Assembly: GCA_017467305.1 (NCBI GenBank)
Contig: JAFTSM010000027.1
Span: 1 to 56,553 of the forward strand
Direction: 5' to 3'
Source of the DNA: Candidatus Gastranaerophilales bacterium
GTDB lineage: Bacteria; Cyanobacteriota; Vampirovibrionia; Gastranaerophilales; Gastranaerophilaceae
DNA length: 56,553 nucleotides
Position 1 is the stretch's first letter, and each line of letters opens with the position of its first letter. A model generated the notes under the pieces. The model saw only the letters and a list, made by a program, of their open reading frames with translations, was not told where the DNA came from and did no database searches. Positions 19,801-26,550 of this stretch are shown piece by piece. A program made the translations under genes and the position numbers.

Positions 19801-20628
19801 GCGAGCGATAGTCATTTGGTATATACAGAAGTAAATACACCATATACAGAGTCATCTGGTTGGTTTAGACCTTATGCAACATTTGAAACAGTTGGTTTGA
19901 AGAATGGACCAAAAGTTAATAATGTCGCTTATGGTTCATCTGCTGGTTTGGAATCAGAAATGTATGATTTAGGTTATGGATGGGATGGAATATATAGTGT
20001 TTATGCCGCATATAATGGTTCTCATCAAACATATAAAGGCAATGGCATATATCAAAATGGAGGTACTCTTGGCTTAGTTGGTATGGCATATAAAGGTAAT
20101 TTCTTTACAGGTTTGACGGCAAATGTAGGTGCTAGTGTTGGAGAAGCTTCAATGCTTGATGGAACTGATGATTTTACAATGTTGATGAGTGGTATTGCGT
20201 CTAAAACTGGTTATAATTTTGAATTTGCTGATGGTAAATTTATTGTTCAACCAAATTATTTGATGTCATATTCTATGATTAATACATTTGACTATACAAC
20301 TTCATCTGGAGCTAAAATTTCATCTGACCCATTACACGCTATTCAAATTGAACCTGGAGTTAAATTCATCGGAAATCTTTCTAATGGCTGGCAACCATAT
20401 GCTGGTGTTAGTGTTGTAATGAATGCAATGGATAAAACTCAATTTAGGGCTAATGATGTTTCTTTACCTTCTCTAAGTGTTAAACCATTTGTTAAATATG
20501 GGGTAGGCGTTAGAAAAACTTGTGGCGAAAGAATTGTTGGTTTCTTACAATCATTTGTTACAAGTGGTGGTAGAAATGGTGTTGGTATCCAAGCTGGATT
20601 TAGAATAACCCTTGGTAAAGATAAATAG
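13825..20628 (+). CDS. Giant Pmp-like autotransporter adhesin, C8 tract at 5' end
   Basis: The protein is about 2267 aa, a type V secreted surface protein. A signal peptide follows the start (basic segment, then LLLAAIICSSSLNVQA). Residues about 140-500 carry ten repeats pairing FIGNY-like (FxxN) and GGAI motifs, the signature of chlamydial polymorphic membrane proteins. Residues about 600-1900 are about four long degenerate repeats (NDSI, QLAL and LNLN.KTGFEL landmarks). The last 280 residues form the autotransporter beta-barrel (GWFRPYATFE to QAGFRITL, then a short charged tail). ATG 13825 is preferred over GTG 13768 because a TATAAT box lies between them. A run of eight C at 13841-13848, within codons 6-8, could switch the frame. 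Confidence 0.88.
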   Translation: MNMKITPPLLGKPFERVVVSKCLLLAAIICSSSLNVQAIDSYTLTNTTTPANNTITKYSVDKSTGAITEEYYQLGLKTTSYGSGSTTKTKTVTIPTNQNVNITFKHGTSKTRQTNPTGTITGSFVNLSGYASGDAINSTTTTKSINANFYGNNGTSNGGAIYFSDAAEVTNGIIGNFIGNYVATTSIATGGAITAQNVTGNLGNIQGDFIANYVNGTAGASGGAIQIAGGYYNGSTSIIGNFIGNYVNSANANACGGAIDYYGYLNNITADFIGNRAISASSSKEAYGGAIFSFGGKVKDITGDFIGNYAKNTGGANAHGGAIDFRFQVTETGKISGDFIGNYVQSVADSFGGVLYNYGGNIGTITGNYNGNYAKASKKAYGGAIANQYYGTSVENKINAVGGEFVGNYATGGTGAYGGAIYNNAATMNIVNASFYGNHADSTSGKALGGAIYNTGDISALTITADNYSSEFVGNYTNLNGTKSNNAIYTTSAITMQAKNNGSILLSDKIDGTSGYGLTFTGDGTGTIYLNNTLGAPKITANNITLDMQNDSYQAYAWNTLSANKTAKFEIDSDFHNSKTDTIRITNAPSSQSYVNISSLGFAENPTFTSEDLNKKLQIINAPSNKLQLALTDSVTKETYKYGQDTRLSNDIRAEVSSDEIFYNIYDTYDLYGNIALATTNTTNDSITFIANSSLDTLVGTEKIAYADTLAALNTWEDTSSEKVFTIVSEEYVANENLGATLGELTIQSRILNLNGKTGFELSNAATINLKDVKLTGNETLANVSNTDAVINLNNAYLDGNMTASQVYDMSILGTKNTINGTLQNTNATLSSGEFVFNPATFKSNGNTLTVQNGSLVNLVDNVANNYTIDKLVSTNGKYHLDFNVTENKIDTITVGDKSTGTVTLLPFNFVGDIPSDGFKKQILFASNNAIQLALDETMTQGDPYVLGTTTRYIDDLVTSTVDFDHVFKTYSEEGITRGYVQLATTNTTNDSILLEADPKYTLWSGNLLYYADMGDTLALLNTTTGITEAKNFNFKTATDTYTASDNLGATFGVLNLNGYTSRIDKSIINLNGKTGFELSNAATINLKDVKLTGNETLANVSNTDAVINLNNAYLDGNITASQVYDMGILGTKNTINGTLQNTNATLSSGEFVFNPATFKSNGNTLTVVAGNVNMVTNSYENYEINKLVSNGGTYSIDLNVDTGEVDTITVGSGSTGTVTLGEFNMLGSNPPKGEFEPIQILKAPTGSSIQLALSEAVNTGAPYKLGTTQRMHYDEIISVVDYDTEYSIYSELGDTYGNIELTTTNTQNDSIVLNVNDELTKWSGNKEYYGSQGDTLVLLSQKETTDKRLFNFKSSKDEYILSDDLKNITAGSLTVKGVSEGTDKSVLNLNSKTGFELRNETTLNITDVKLMGNEILVNVLNNGAVINLANSYIDGNITGSLNYDVNINGLGLTTLNGTLKNSNTTLSSGSLVFNTDTFESATLDVQSGNVLLADGKTKSYTIDTLISDNSAKYAVDVNVKNATADKFYIGSSSSGVVYVDSLQLSDVVEKEFTVQLLSGSKNISLQLNENLTNTDYSLGKAIDVTSNITSTVKFDDVFEESVTEGQTYGKLQLATTTTKDDSIALKYEKTIWGETVTTQINDTLAYLNKFETTDDKNFNFTSSADVYTVKENLGSTSSGILNINGVAGSKIDANGKDLFVLDNETTLNLNNVSISGANSIATGSNQNAVLNIKESTLMNNSTGIKTAATVNVIGNSTIVDNITGVENDGSTPILNIKDGNILLGGTVTNFETNILNSNLILLNDNILNGLDVLFDGTSSLNVANGVTSTVDLSSLTLANSINMAVDVDLANSSMDRIVAGMYDVGSNTININKMNLLSDTKQVKTEILFADEGLRNNVSTSVKQVSYSPLYKYLVEYQQENGSFIFTKGGGATPGSFDSFSPSVVASPIAAQMGGYLVMLNSYDEAFRNMDMYMLMTKKQREAIKHANKYAASDSHLVYTEVNTPYTESSGWFRPYATFETVGLKNGPKVNNVAYGSSAGLESEMYDLGYGWDGIYSVYAAYNGSHQTYKGNGIYQNGGTLGLVGMAYKGNFFTGLTANVGASVGEASMLDGTDDFTMLMSGIASKTGYNFEFADGKFIVQPNYLMSYSMINTFDYTTSSGAKISSDPLHAIQIEPGVKFIGNLSNGWQPYAGVSVVMNAMDKTQFRANDVSLPSLSVKPFVKYGVGVRKTCGERIVGFLQSFVTSGGRNGVGIQAGFRITLGKDK
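13841..13848 (+). repeat. Homopolymeric C8 tract near autotransporter start
   Basis: Eight consecutive C residues lie 16 bp after ATG 13825 in otherwise strongly AT-rich DNA, encoding part of Thr-Pro-Pro. The present length keeps the frame open; a one-base change would detach the start from the coding sequence. Confidence 0.8.
16081..16378 (+). repeat. Near-identical internal duplication, copy A
   Basis: This 298-bp segment of the autotransporter recurs at 17032-17329 (offset 951 bp) with only about ten substitutions, nearly all synonymous; M-to-I and S-to-G are the visible amino-acid changes. It forms part of the long repeat unit of the passenger domain. Confidence 0.85.
17032..17329 (+). 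repeat. Near-identical internal duplication, copy B
   Basis: Second copy of the 16081-16378 segment. The sequences flanking the two copies are much more diverged than the copies themselves, which points to recent duplication or gene conversion within the gene. Confidence 0.85.
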
Positions 20629-20654
20629 CCAAAAAGTTATTATCTTTGAAAATC

Positions 20655-20663
20655 TGCTATAAT
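20655..20663 (+). promoter_or_regulatory. Extended -10 (TGCTATAAT) for DUF2207 gene
   Basis: TGCTATAAT at 20655-20663 predicts a start near 20670, 22 nt before ATG 20692. It matches the extended -10 upstream of uvrD exactly. Confidence 0.55.
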
Positions 20664-20691
20664 AGACTACGTTAGTTTAATGGTGGAATTT

Positions 20692-22563
20692 ATGAAAAAA
20701 ATACTTTTAATTCTCTTTGCATTTGTTATTAATTTTGCATTTGCATTGACAAGTTTTGCTGAAAATTTCTATATTACAAACTATGATGTTGAACTAGATA
20801 TTCAAAAGAATAAAGATATTCTTGTTACGGAATATATAGAAGTTTATTTTACAAAACCCTCGCATGGGATTTTTCGTTCAATTCCAACTAGAGGGAGTTT
20901 AAATAGAAACGGACAAAACATTAATTATAGTGCCAGAATAAGTAATGTTCGTATAGACGAGCAATATTCGACAATTTTTAAATCTGATTCAACTACTTTT
21001 AAAATAGGTGATCCTAATAGGAAAATAACTGGTAAGAATGATTACACAATACAATACAAATATTCTATGGGTAAAGATGATATTAAAGATAATGATGAAT
21101 TATACTTTAATATAATTGGTACTGAATGGAATACACATATTCAGAGAGTAAATTTTAAAGTTAATTTTCCAGAGCAAGAACCTATGATTGCAAAAACAAC
21201 TGGTTTTTCTATAGGTAGAAGAGGGGTAAGGGGATATAATCCTAATTACTTAAAATATTCTGTAAAAGATAATAAAACAATTGTGGGCTATATAACAAGA
21301 CCACTAACCCCAAGAGAAGGTTTAACAATAAGAACTTTACTTCCCGAGAATTATTTTAAACTAGAAGTAAATTTCTTTGGAAATACAACAATCCCAATAA
21401 TAATGCTTGTTTTGACTGCAATTGCATTTTCTATGTGGTTTATTTTTGGACGTGATGAAAAAGTTATTCCAGTGGTTAATTTTTATCCTCCTAAAAATAA
21501 GAATAGTGCAGAAGTTGGTGTTGAATATAATGGTATGGCAACTCAAAAAGAGATATCATCACTGGTAATGTACCTTGCAAATAAAGGCTATCTTGAAATA
21601 GAAGATGATGGTGTTAGTTATACTTTGAATAAATTAAAAGACTATGATGGTAAAAATCCATATGAAAGACGTTTGATGATTGCTTTATTTAGCAAGTCTG
21701 ATACTGTAACAATTGAAGAGTTGCAATATTCAAACGAATTTTACAAACAGTGTACTGCTATTGTTAATGCTTTGAATAAAATTAAAAATCATCTTTTTGA
21801 TAAAAATGCAAATAGTATAGAAAAAATGATTATATTAGTCGTGTGTATATTAGGTTTATTAGGAACAATGGTTTATACACTCGGTGATTATTCGTTTTAC
21901 TTTGTCTTTTCGCCTGTAGCTTTTGTTCTATTATTCCCAATAGTTGGTACTATGGTCGTTTCTTTAGTCGTTTATAATATTATTACTTCTTCTATGTTAC
22001 CTTCTCAAAAAGTATCACAGGGTATATTTATTACGCTTTGGGGTTCAATGTTTATATTAGTGCCTACTTTTGTTTTCATTATTCCTACAAGTCCTAATAT
22101 AGGTAAAAATTACCCTGTCTTATTATTAGGGTTAGCTTGCATTATCGTTTCTGTAATATGTTTGTTTAACATGCCAAAACGTAATAAACGTGGTCGACTA
22201 GCACTGGGCAATATACTAGGATTTAAACAATTTTTAGAAGTAGCGGAAAGAAATAGACTGGAATCTTTGTTAGCAGAAAATAGAAATTATGCTTCTGATA
22301 TATTGCCTTATGCGTACGTATTAGGTGTATCTGATAAAATAATACCGATTTTAGAAAGTTCATCATTATATTCACAACCAACTTGGTATAAAGGGCATAT
22401 GACGCCTAACTCATTTTCTAGATTCGGAGAAACTATGTCAGCTGCTACTGTACCTTCAGTTTCAAATGGTGGTGTAAGTCATTCGTCATCAGGAGGTAGT
22501 GGCTTTAGTGGCGGTGGCTCTTCTGGTGGTGGAGGAGGCGGCGGGGGCGGTGGCTCCTGGTAA
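20692..22563 (+). CDS. DUF2207-type membrane protein with glycine-rich C-terminus
   Basis: The 623-aa protein has a signal peptide (MKKILLILFAFV to SFAENF), an extracytoplasmic DUF2207-like domain (about 25-225: ITNYDVELDIQKNKDILVTE, GIFRSIPTRG), a transmembrane helix at about 235-255, a cytoplasmic segment, a second cluster of three hydrophobic spans (about 380-500) and a C-terminal tail of Gly and Ser ending in GGSW. This is the usual YciQ/DUF2207 layout; the function is unknown. ATG 20692 is preferred to 20680 because GGTGGAATTT immediately precedes it. A strong intrinsic terminator follows. Confidence 0.88.
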   Translation: MKKILLILFAFVINFAFALTSFAENFYITNYDVELDIQKNKDILVTEYIEVYFTKPSHGIFRSIPTRGSLNRNGQNINYSARISNVRIDEQYSTIFKSDSTTFKIGDPNRKITGKNDYTIQYKYSMGKDDIKDNDELYFNIIGTEWNTHIQRVNFKVNFPEQEPMIAKTTGFSIGRRGVRGYNPNYLKYSVKDNKTIVGYITRPLTPREGLTIRTLLPENYFKLEVNFFGNTTIPIIMLVLTAIAFSMWFIFGRDEKVIPVVNFYPPKNKNSAEVGVEYNGMATQKEISSLVMYLANKGYLEIEDDGVSYTLNKLKDYDGKNPYERRLMIALFSKSDTVTIEELQYSNEFYKQCTAIVNALNKIKNHLFDKNANSIEKMIILVVCILGLLGTMVYTLGDYSFYFVFSPVAFVLLFPIVGTMVVSLVVYNIITSSMLPSQKVSQGIFITLWGSMFILVPTFVFIIPTSPNIGKNYPVLLLGLACIIVSVICLFNMPKRNKRGRLALGNILGFKQFLEVAERNRLESLLAENRNYASDILPYAYVLGVSDKIIPILESSSLYSQPTWYKGHMTPNSFSRFGETMSAATVPSVSNGGVSHSSSGGSGFSGGGSSGGGGGGGGGGSW

Positions 22564-22566
22564 GTT

Positions 22567-22595
22567 AAAGGCACTAATTATGAGTGCCTTTTTTT
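22567..22595 (+). terminator. Intrinsic terminator after DUF2207 gene
   Basis: AAAGGCACT (22567-22575) pairs with AGTGCCTTT (22583-22591) around a 7-nt loop, followed by a run of T. It lies four bases after the stop codon. Confidence 0.9.
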
Positions 22596-22625
22596 ATACT
22601 CCTATTTTATGTTATTATGTTATTC

Positions 22626-23090
22626 ATGAATACAAAAAAAATTCCTTATACAAGTTCTATAATTTTTGCGGCTGAATATATCAGTCGATTGTACAAAGAA
22701 TATGTTCGTAGGATTGTAAAAGAACATAACTTACCAATTAGTTATGAAGAATATATTATTCTTGATACTGTGTATTTTTATCCTGGTTCTATTCAGATGG
22801 AAATAGCTAAGAAAATATGCATGCAACGTTCATATTTGTCTAAATTACTTGTTAAATTAGAGGAAAATGGATACATTACAAGAGAAGAAAAAATAAAAGG
22901 CAAACGCCAAGTTGTAATAACAATATTTATAACTAAAAAAGGTGAAGAAATACAAAAAAAAATGTATTCTCTTGTTATCAATACGCTTATGTCTAAACTT
23001 AATCTTGATATGGACAAAATGCAAGAGATTTCTAAAGTATTATTTGATATTTGTGATGAAGGCACAAAGAATTTTAATTTGAAGTTGTGA
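22626..23090 (+). CDS. MarR-family transcriptional regulator
   Basis: The 154-aa protein has a winged-helix core: YEEYIILDTVYFYPGSIQMEIAKKICMQRSYLSKLLVKLEENGYI is a DNA-recognition module typical of MarR, and KIKGKRQVVITIFITKKGEEI is the wing. N- and C-terminal helices should form the dimer. ATG 22626 is chosen because upstream codons (from 22584) run through the terminator region and encode only hydrophobic residues. No Shine-Dalgarno is evident. A perfect palindrome overlapping a consensus promoter 67 bp downstream is a candidate operator. Confidence 0.85.
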   Translation: MNTKKIPYTSSIIFAAEYISRLYKEYVRRIVKEHNLPISYEEYIILDTVYFYPGSIQMEIAKKICMQRSYLSKLLVKLEENGYITREEKIKGKRQVVITIFITKKGEEIQKKMYSLVINTLMSKLNLDMDKMQEISKVLFDICDEGTKNFNLKL

Positions 23091-23127
23091 TTTAGTTAAC
23101 ATCATGAGATTTGTTTATTTTAATTTG

Positions 23128-23156
23128 TTGACATTAGTTTTTTTTACACCTATAAT
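23128..23156 (+). promoter_or_regulatory. Perfect sigma-70 consensus promoter
   Basis: TTGACA (23128-23133), a 17-bp spacer and TATAAT (23151-23156) match the sigma-70 consensus at every position. The predicted start is about 23163. Immediately downstream is the 14-bp palindrome at 23157-23170. Confidence 0.85.
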
Positions 23157-23170
23157 GTTGAATATTCAAC
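23157..23170. promoter_or_regulatory. Palindromic operator candidate at +1
   Basis: GTTGAATATTCAAC is a perfect 14-bp palindrome directly adjoining the -10 box, so a bound dimer would block transcription. TTGAA-type palindromes are common MarR-family sites, and a MarR gene ends 66 bp upstream. Binding is an inference. Confidence 0.6.
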
Positions 23171-23268
23171 AGATGAAAATTAAACACTAGGAATACTGTG
23201 TTTGATTAAATCTCTTAACTTAAAATATGACCATACACAAGAAGCTGGCTGATGGCTTCTTTTTTTTG
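23163..23268 (+). ncRNA. Candidate small RNA, about 105 nt
   Basis: A consensus promoter and an intrinsic terminator bound a transcript of about 105 nt with no convincing ORF (the only early frame is MKIKH-stop). An internal hairpin AAACAC...GTGTTT lies at about 23182-23203. No similarity to tmRNA, 6S RNA or SRP RNA is recognised. Regulation by the adjacent MarR protein through the palindrome at +1 is plausible. Confidence 0.55.
23239..23267 (+). terminator. Intrinsic terminator of candidate sRNA
   Basis: AAGAAGC (23239-23245) pairs with GCTTCTT (23255-23261) around a 9-nt loop, running into eight T residues (23260-23267). Confidence 0.85.
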
Positions 23269-23378
23269 TTAATTTTTTTTAATAATTTTAAGTGTGGTAC
23301 GCAATTATTGTGCGCTAAAATTCTTTATTAATTCAACAAAACAAAAGTATGGAATGTAAAGAAAGTGAAGGTATTTTT

Positions 23379-23765
23379 ATGATGAATTCTGTTGGAATTT
23401 CTCAAGGTGTTTATATTGCACCAAAAAAAGTTGATGGAAAAACTCATTCTAGAAAAGATGAATTAACTAGTTATAGAACTGTTCTTAATGTTGCTAGTGA
23501 TAATCTTTGTATTGCTGCACAAGAAGGGAATAAAGAAGCTTATGAATTATGTACTCAAATAATAGATTTTACACAAGCCAAAATTGATAGCATTATTGAA
23601 CAAGAGGATAAACATTCTTATAAAAAGGCAGATGTATCCTCAGCAAGCATAAAGTCAGCAATTGAAAATACAGATATGGCTCTTGATACTGTAAATAAGG
23701 CTGTTAATACTGCGGCAAAAACTACAGGGATTGTTGCTGGTTCTAAATTATCATTAATAGCATAA
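23379..23765 (+). CDS. Hypothetical protein, 128 aa
   Basis: I do not recognise this protein. ATG 23379 has GAAGGT seven bases upstream and is preferred over ATG 23349. A TAAAAT box at 23316-23321 may serve as promoter. The sequence is soluble and mostly helical, with an internal stretch NLCIAAQEGNKEAYELCTQIIDF and an alanine/threonine-rich C-terminus that could form a weakly hydrophobic helix. No signal peptide is present. A strong terminator follows, so it is probably monocistronic. Confidence 0.65.
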   Translation: MMNSVGISQGVYIAPKKVDGKTHSRKDELTSYRTVLNVASDNLCIAAQEGNKEAYELCTQIIDFTQAKIDSIIEQEDKHSYKKADVSSASIKSAIENTDMALDTVNKAVNTAAKTTGIVAGSKLSLIA

Positions 23766-23787
23766 TTAGGTGTTTAAATATTGTAGG

Positions 23788-23827
23788 TAGGCATGTGATA
23801 ATCACGTGCCTATTTTGTCTTTTTTTA
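23788..23827 (+). terminator. Intrinsic terminator
   Basis: TAGGCATGTGAT (23788-23799) pairs with ATCACGTGCCTA (23801-23812), with one G-U pair, followed by TTTTG and a second T-run to 23827. It separates the 128-aa gene from the flavoprotein gene. Confidence 0.85.
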
Positions 23828-23835
23828 GGATGTTA

Positions 23836-23841
23836 TATAAT
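23836..23841 (+). promoter_or_regulatory. -10 box for flavoprotein gene
   Basis: TATAAT at 23836-23841, just after the terminator, predicts a start near 23848 and a 20-nt leader carrying GGAG (23857-23860). Confidence 0.55.
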
Positions 23842-23867
23842 CATTGTGTAGATATTGGAGAATTAGT

Positions 23868-24506
23868 ATGAAAGTTTTATTATTAAATGGTTCACCACAT
23901 AAGGATGGTTGTACTTATACCGCATTAGAAGAAATTGCAAAGACGCTAAAAGAGGAAGGTATTGATTCTGAAATTTATCAACTTGGGGCTGACTCTATCG
24001 CTCCTTGTAAGGCTTGTTATGCTTGTGGCACACTTGGTAAGTGTGTTATAAATGATAAGGTTAATGACTTCGTTGATTTTGCGAGCGACTTTGACGGTTA
24101 TGTATTTGGTTCTCCAGTACATTATGCTTCTGCTTCTTCAAGTATAATTTCATTTTTAGATAGGGCTTTTTTCTCTGCTTTTAAAGCAGGTAGAGGTGAT
24201 ATATTCAAACATAAGCCAGGAAGTGCGGTTGCAAGTGCAAGAAGAGCTGGGACAACTGCAACTTTAGACCAATTAAATAAATATTTTTCTATTACTGAAA
24301 TGCCTATAATTTCTGGACGTTATTGGAATATGGTGCATGGTAGTTGCTCTGATGAAGTTAAACAAGACCAAGAAGGTATGCAAAATATGAGGATTTTGGC
24401 TCGTAATATGGCTTGGCATTTAAAATGCAGAGAAGCTGCGGAGAAACAAGGTGTTTCTAAACCAGAATCAAAAGAAGAAATAATCTTTACTAATTTTGTA
24501 AGATAA
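23868..24506 (+). CDS. Flavodoxin-like NADPH-dependent FMN reductase / iron-sulfur flavoprotein
   Basis: The 212-aa protein begins MKVLLLNGSPHKDGCTYTAL, the FMN phosphate-binding loop of NADPH-dependent FMN reductases. It then has CKACYACGTLGKC, a Cys cluster common in iron-sulfur flavoproteins of anaerobes, and the flavin-contacting GSPVHYASASS. It should transfer electrons from a reduced cofactor to an unknown acceptor. ATG 23868 has GGAG eight bases upstream; an earlier in-frame ATG at 23844 lies upstream of that site. It stands alone between a terminator and a convergent gene. Confidence 0.88.
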   Translation: MKVLLLNGSPHKDGCTYTALEEIAKTLKEEGIDSEIYQLGADSIAPCKACYACGTLGKCVINDKVNDFVDFASDFDGYVFGSPVHYASASSSIISFLDRAFFSAFKAGRGDIFKHKPGSAVASARRAGTTATLDQLNKYFSITEMPIISGRYWNMVHGSCSDEVKQDQEGMQNMRILARNMAWHLKCREAAEKQGVSKPESKEEIIFTNFVR

Positions 24507-24529
24507 ACAAATAATTCTATATTTGTTTA
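24504..24529. terminator. AT-rich hairpin between convergent genes
   Basis: TAAACAAATA (24504-24513) pairs with TATTTGTTTA (24520-24529). The stop codons of both convergent genes lie within it. It lacks a long T-run, so it would be at best a weak bidirectional terminator. Confidence 0.35.
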
Positions 24530-25011
24530 TTTATAAATGCGCAATTTTCATTAGACTTACATCTTAAATATTCATAAATCGCACCACCAATTTCTTCAGT
24601 TGGGTCAAAATGTGGTGAATTTGGTGTTAAAGATTGTCTAATCAACATTTTGCATAATGGACCAAATGCGTCTGGAACAAGGGTTTTTCTATAAATGCCA
24701 GATAACATAACTTGGATATTTGGAGATGTGCAATCGTTAAATTTTGCAAGTGTTGGATACATTTTATCTATACCTTTAACATCTTTATCAAGCATTTTAT
24801 CTAGAACTTGTAAACCGTCTAAAACTTGTTCTTCTGTTGTTGCACTTTTTAAAAAAGTATCAATATAAGGAAGAGCTTCTTCTTTTGCATTAACAAGTTC
24901 AGAAGTTCTTTGCTCGTTATAAGTACAATAATTTCTTTGTGCATTAGGGAAAGTAACCCCTTGGCCTAATTGTGCTACATTATTTTGTATTTGTTGATTT
25001 ACTATTTGCAT
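24517..25011 (-). CDS. Hypothetical helical protein, 164 aa
   Basis: I do not recognise this protein. AAGGAT nine bases upstream supports the start. It is soluble and mainly helical, with Gln/Asn-rich N-terminus (MQIVNQQIQNNVAQLGQG then VTFPNAQ) and a middle that could be HEAT-like (TTEEQVLDGLQVLDKML). It is the last gene of a four-gene minus-strand cluster and starts 12 bp after the split membrane protein gene. Confidence 0.65.
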   Translation of the reverse strand: MQIVNQQIQNNVAQLGQGVTFPNAQRNYCTYNEQRTSELVNAKEEALPYIDTFLKSATTEEQVLDGLQVLDKMLDKDVKGIDKMYPTLAKFNDCTSPNIQVMLSGIYRKTLVPDAFGPLCKMLIRQSLTPNSPHFDPTEEIGGAIYEYLRCKSNENCAFINKQI

Positions 25012-25023
25012 ATTGTTTTATCC

Positions 25024-25908
25024 TTAGTTATAAACGTATGGTGGACCATTTTTTGTTTCCATCAAGATATTATCTGCAAGTTGTTTTAGTTCTTGTTTTG
25101 TTTTATTTCCCTCATTTGCTTGCTTTGTAAAATTTTCTACTAAAGGTATAATAGCACTTTCTTTTTTAGATTTGAAGTTTTCAATTTCTACATCAACAAG
25201 TCTCTTTCTTAAATCGAGTTCTGTTTTTGCATTTTCTTTCATAACAGTAACTTCTTTTGCTGCATCCATTCCTTGTTTGAATAAGTATCCTATTGCACTA
25301 GAAGTTGTAAATGCTGCAAAAATATATTTTGTAAATTTATTTTCTGGGTTTAATATCCAGTTGTATAAATGACCTCTATTTTCATCTATGTAGCAGTAGT
25401 ATTGAACTTTCTTTGGAATACCACCTAATGCAACAGGTGCATCAGCAAAAATTGTTTTCTTTGATTCTTCAACTGCTTTTATAATTCCTTGAATTGCATA
25501 GTCCCCCAAGTCATACTTTTTTGCTACTTCTTTGATATAGTCTGGTTTTGCACAAATAGATTTAAAGAATTCAGTTAATTGTGGAATGTCTTTAGGGTCT
25601 GCTTTATTGCTTATTTTTTCAATTGCATCGATTGTTTTTTCAGCATAGTTGTTTGCAAATTTATTTGCATTTTCTGCTGTTTTTCTTAAATTTGTAATGC
25701 TCATTTTGCCAAGCGCTAAAGCCCCAACTAAAACACCACCTACTAAAGCAATGTATTTCAAATTCTTATTGATTTTAGGTTCTTTTTTATCTGTTTGTTC
25801 GTTGTTATTGTCGCCTTTAAAACTAGTAAAACCCGAGAAAATAGGTGGAACAATAGGGTCTTTCTTCGTGTTTAAAATGCTATCAAAGTATTTCATATTT
25901 TGGTTCAT
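25024..25908 (-). CDS. Membrane-associated SFKG protein, C-terminal part of a TAG-interrupted gene
   Basis: The 294 aa have SFKG at 29-32, a transmembrane helix at about 50-70 (YIALVGGVLVGALAL), helical regions, a second hydrophobic segment (YIFAAFTTSSAIGYLF) and an end rich in Lys and Glu. The frame stays open for 34 more codons upstream (to 26010), directly after the TAG of the preceding gene and in the same phase. The upstream piece reads QSADVEKDLQEKLIEVE and looks coding. So this is probably the second half of one roughly 508-residue protein. ATG 25908 may allow separate initiation, but no good ribosome-binding site is seen. Function unknown. Confidence 0.65.
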   Translation of the reverse strand: MNQNMKYFDSILNTKKDPIVPPIFSGFTSFKGDNNNEQTDKKEPKINKNLKYIALVGGVLVGALALGKMSITNLRKTAENANKFANNYAEKTIDAIEKISNKADPKDIPQLTEFFKSICAKPDYIKEVAKKYDLGDYAIQGIIKAVEESKKTIFADAPVALGGIPKKVQYYCYIDENRGHLYNWILNPENKFTKYIFAAFTTSSAIGYLFKQGMDAAKEVTVMKENAKTELDLRKRLVDVEIENFKSKKESAIIPLVENFTKQANEGNKTKQELKQLADNILMETKNGPPYVYN

Positions 25909-26010
25909 TAAATCGTTAACTACTTTTAGCTTGCCAGAGAATGAATTTGTTTCTACTTCAATTAGTTTTTCTTGTAAATCCTTTTCAACATCTGCTGATT
26001 GTTTTTTTAG

Positions 26011-26550
26011 CTAAATTTCTTTTGCTCCTTCAACAAAATTTTTGCAAGCTATTGTTATTCCGCTCATTAAAAATACGGCAGTAGCTCCTAAAATATTTTT
26101 CGAATTAGGGTCTCGAATTGCTCTATAGATTGCAAATTGTGGTTCTTCTTTTATGTTCATATTTATTGCTAAATCAGGGAGTTGCTCAAAGTTTTTTGTT
26201 TTAAGTAGATTGCTTGATGATTTTTTCAAAATTGCACTTAACCCAAAACAACCACCTACTAAAAGTACAGTACCAGCTAGGGTTGGAATTAATGCTTTTT
26301 TTACATCAAAGCTACTTTCTGTTTCATCTTTTTTAATATAGTCTGATTTATAATATCCATCAGTTTCACATATTAATAGTGAATCTTGTATATCAGTGAA
26401 TGAAAAATTACTATCAGAAGGTAAATTCCTAACGTGGTTATTAATTAAAACACCTTGTAGAGTTTTATTCATTGCGTCAGGTTTATCTGCTTTCTTTTGC
26501 TTTTTCTTTTTCGCTTTAGCCTGACTATTCTTTATCGCTTCTATCTTCAT
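26011..26550 (-). CDS. Lys-rich membrane protein, N-terminal part of a TAG-interrupted gene
   Basis: The 179 aa begin with a very basic segment (KAKKKKQKKADKP), followed by a transmembrane helix at about 88-108 (LIPTLAGTVLLVGGCFGL) and a second hydrophobic stretch (ILGATAVFLMSGITIA). The product ends EGAKEI at TAG (26011-26013). Codons continue open in the same frame into the next gene, so one nonsense change, for example TGG to TAG, would explain the split. It overlaps the upstream zinc-motif gene by 26 bp, so the genes are translationally linked. The function is not recognised. Confidence 0.6.
   Translation of the reverse strand: MKIEAIKNSQAKAKKKKQKKADKPDAMNKTLQGVLINNHVRNLPSDSNFSFTDIQDSLLICETDGYYKSDYIKKDETESSFDVKKALIPTLAGTVLLVGGCFGLSAILKKSSSNLLKTKNFEQLPDLAINMNIKEEPQFAIYRAIRDPNSKNILGATAVFLMSGITIACKNFVEGAKEI

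Noticed and set aside
23229..23331. A small protein starting at the ATG near 23229, downstream of the consensus promoter
   Set aside because: Its codons run through the terminator hairpin and T-run, and it has no ribosome-binding site.
25024..26550. Genome-wide recoding of TAG as a sense codon
   Set aside because: TAG is used as the natural stop of several ordinary genes here (for example the histidine kinase ending at 10476 and manC ending at 51810), so only local read-through or mutation is possible.
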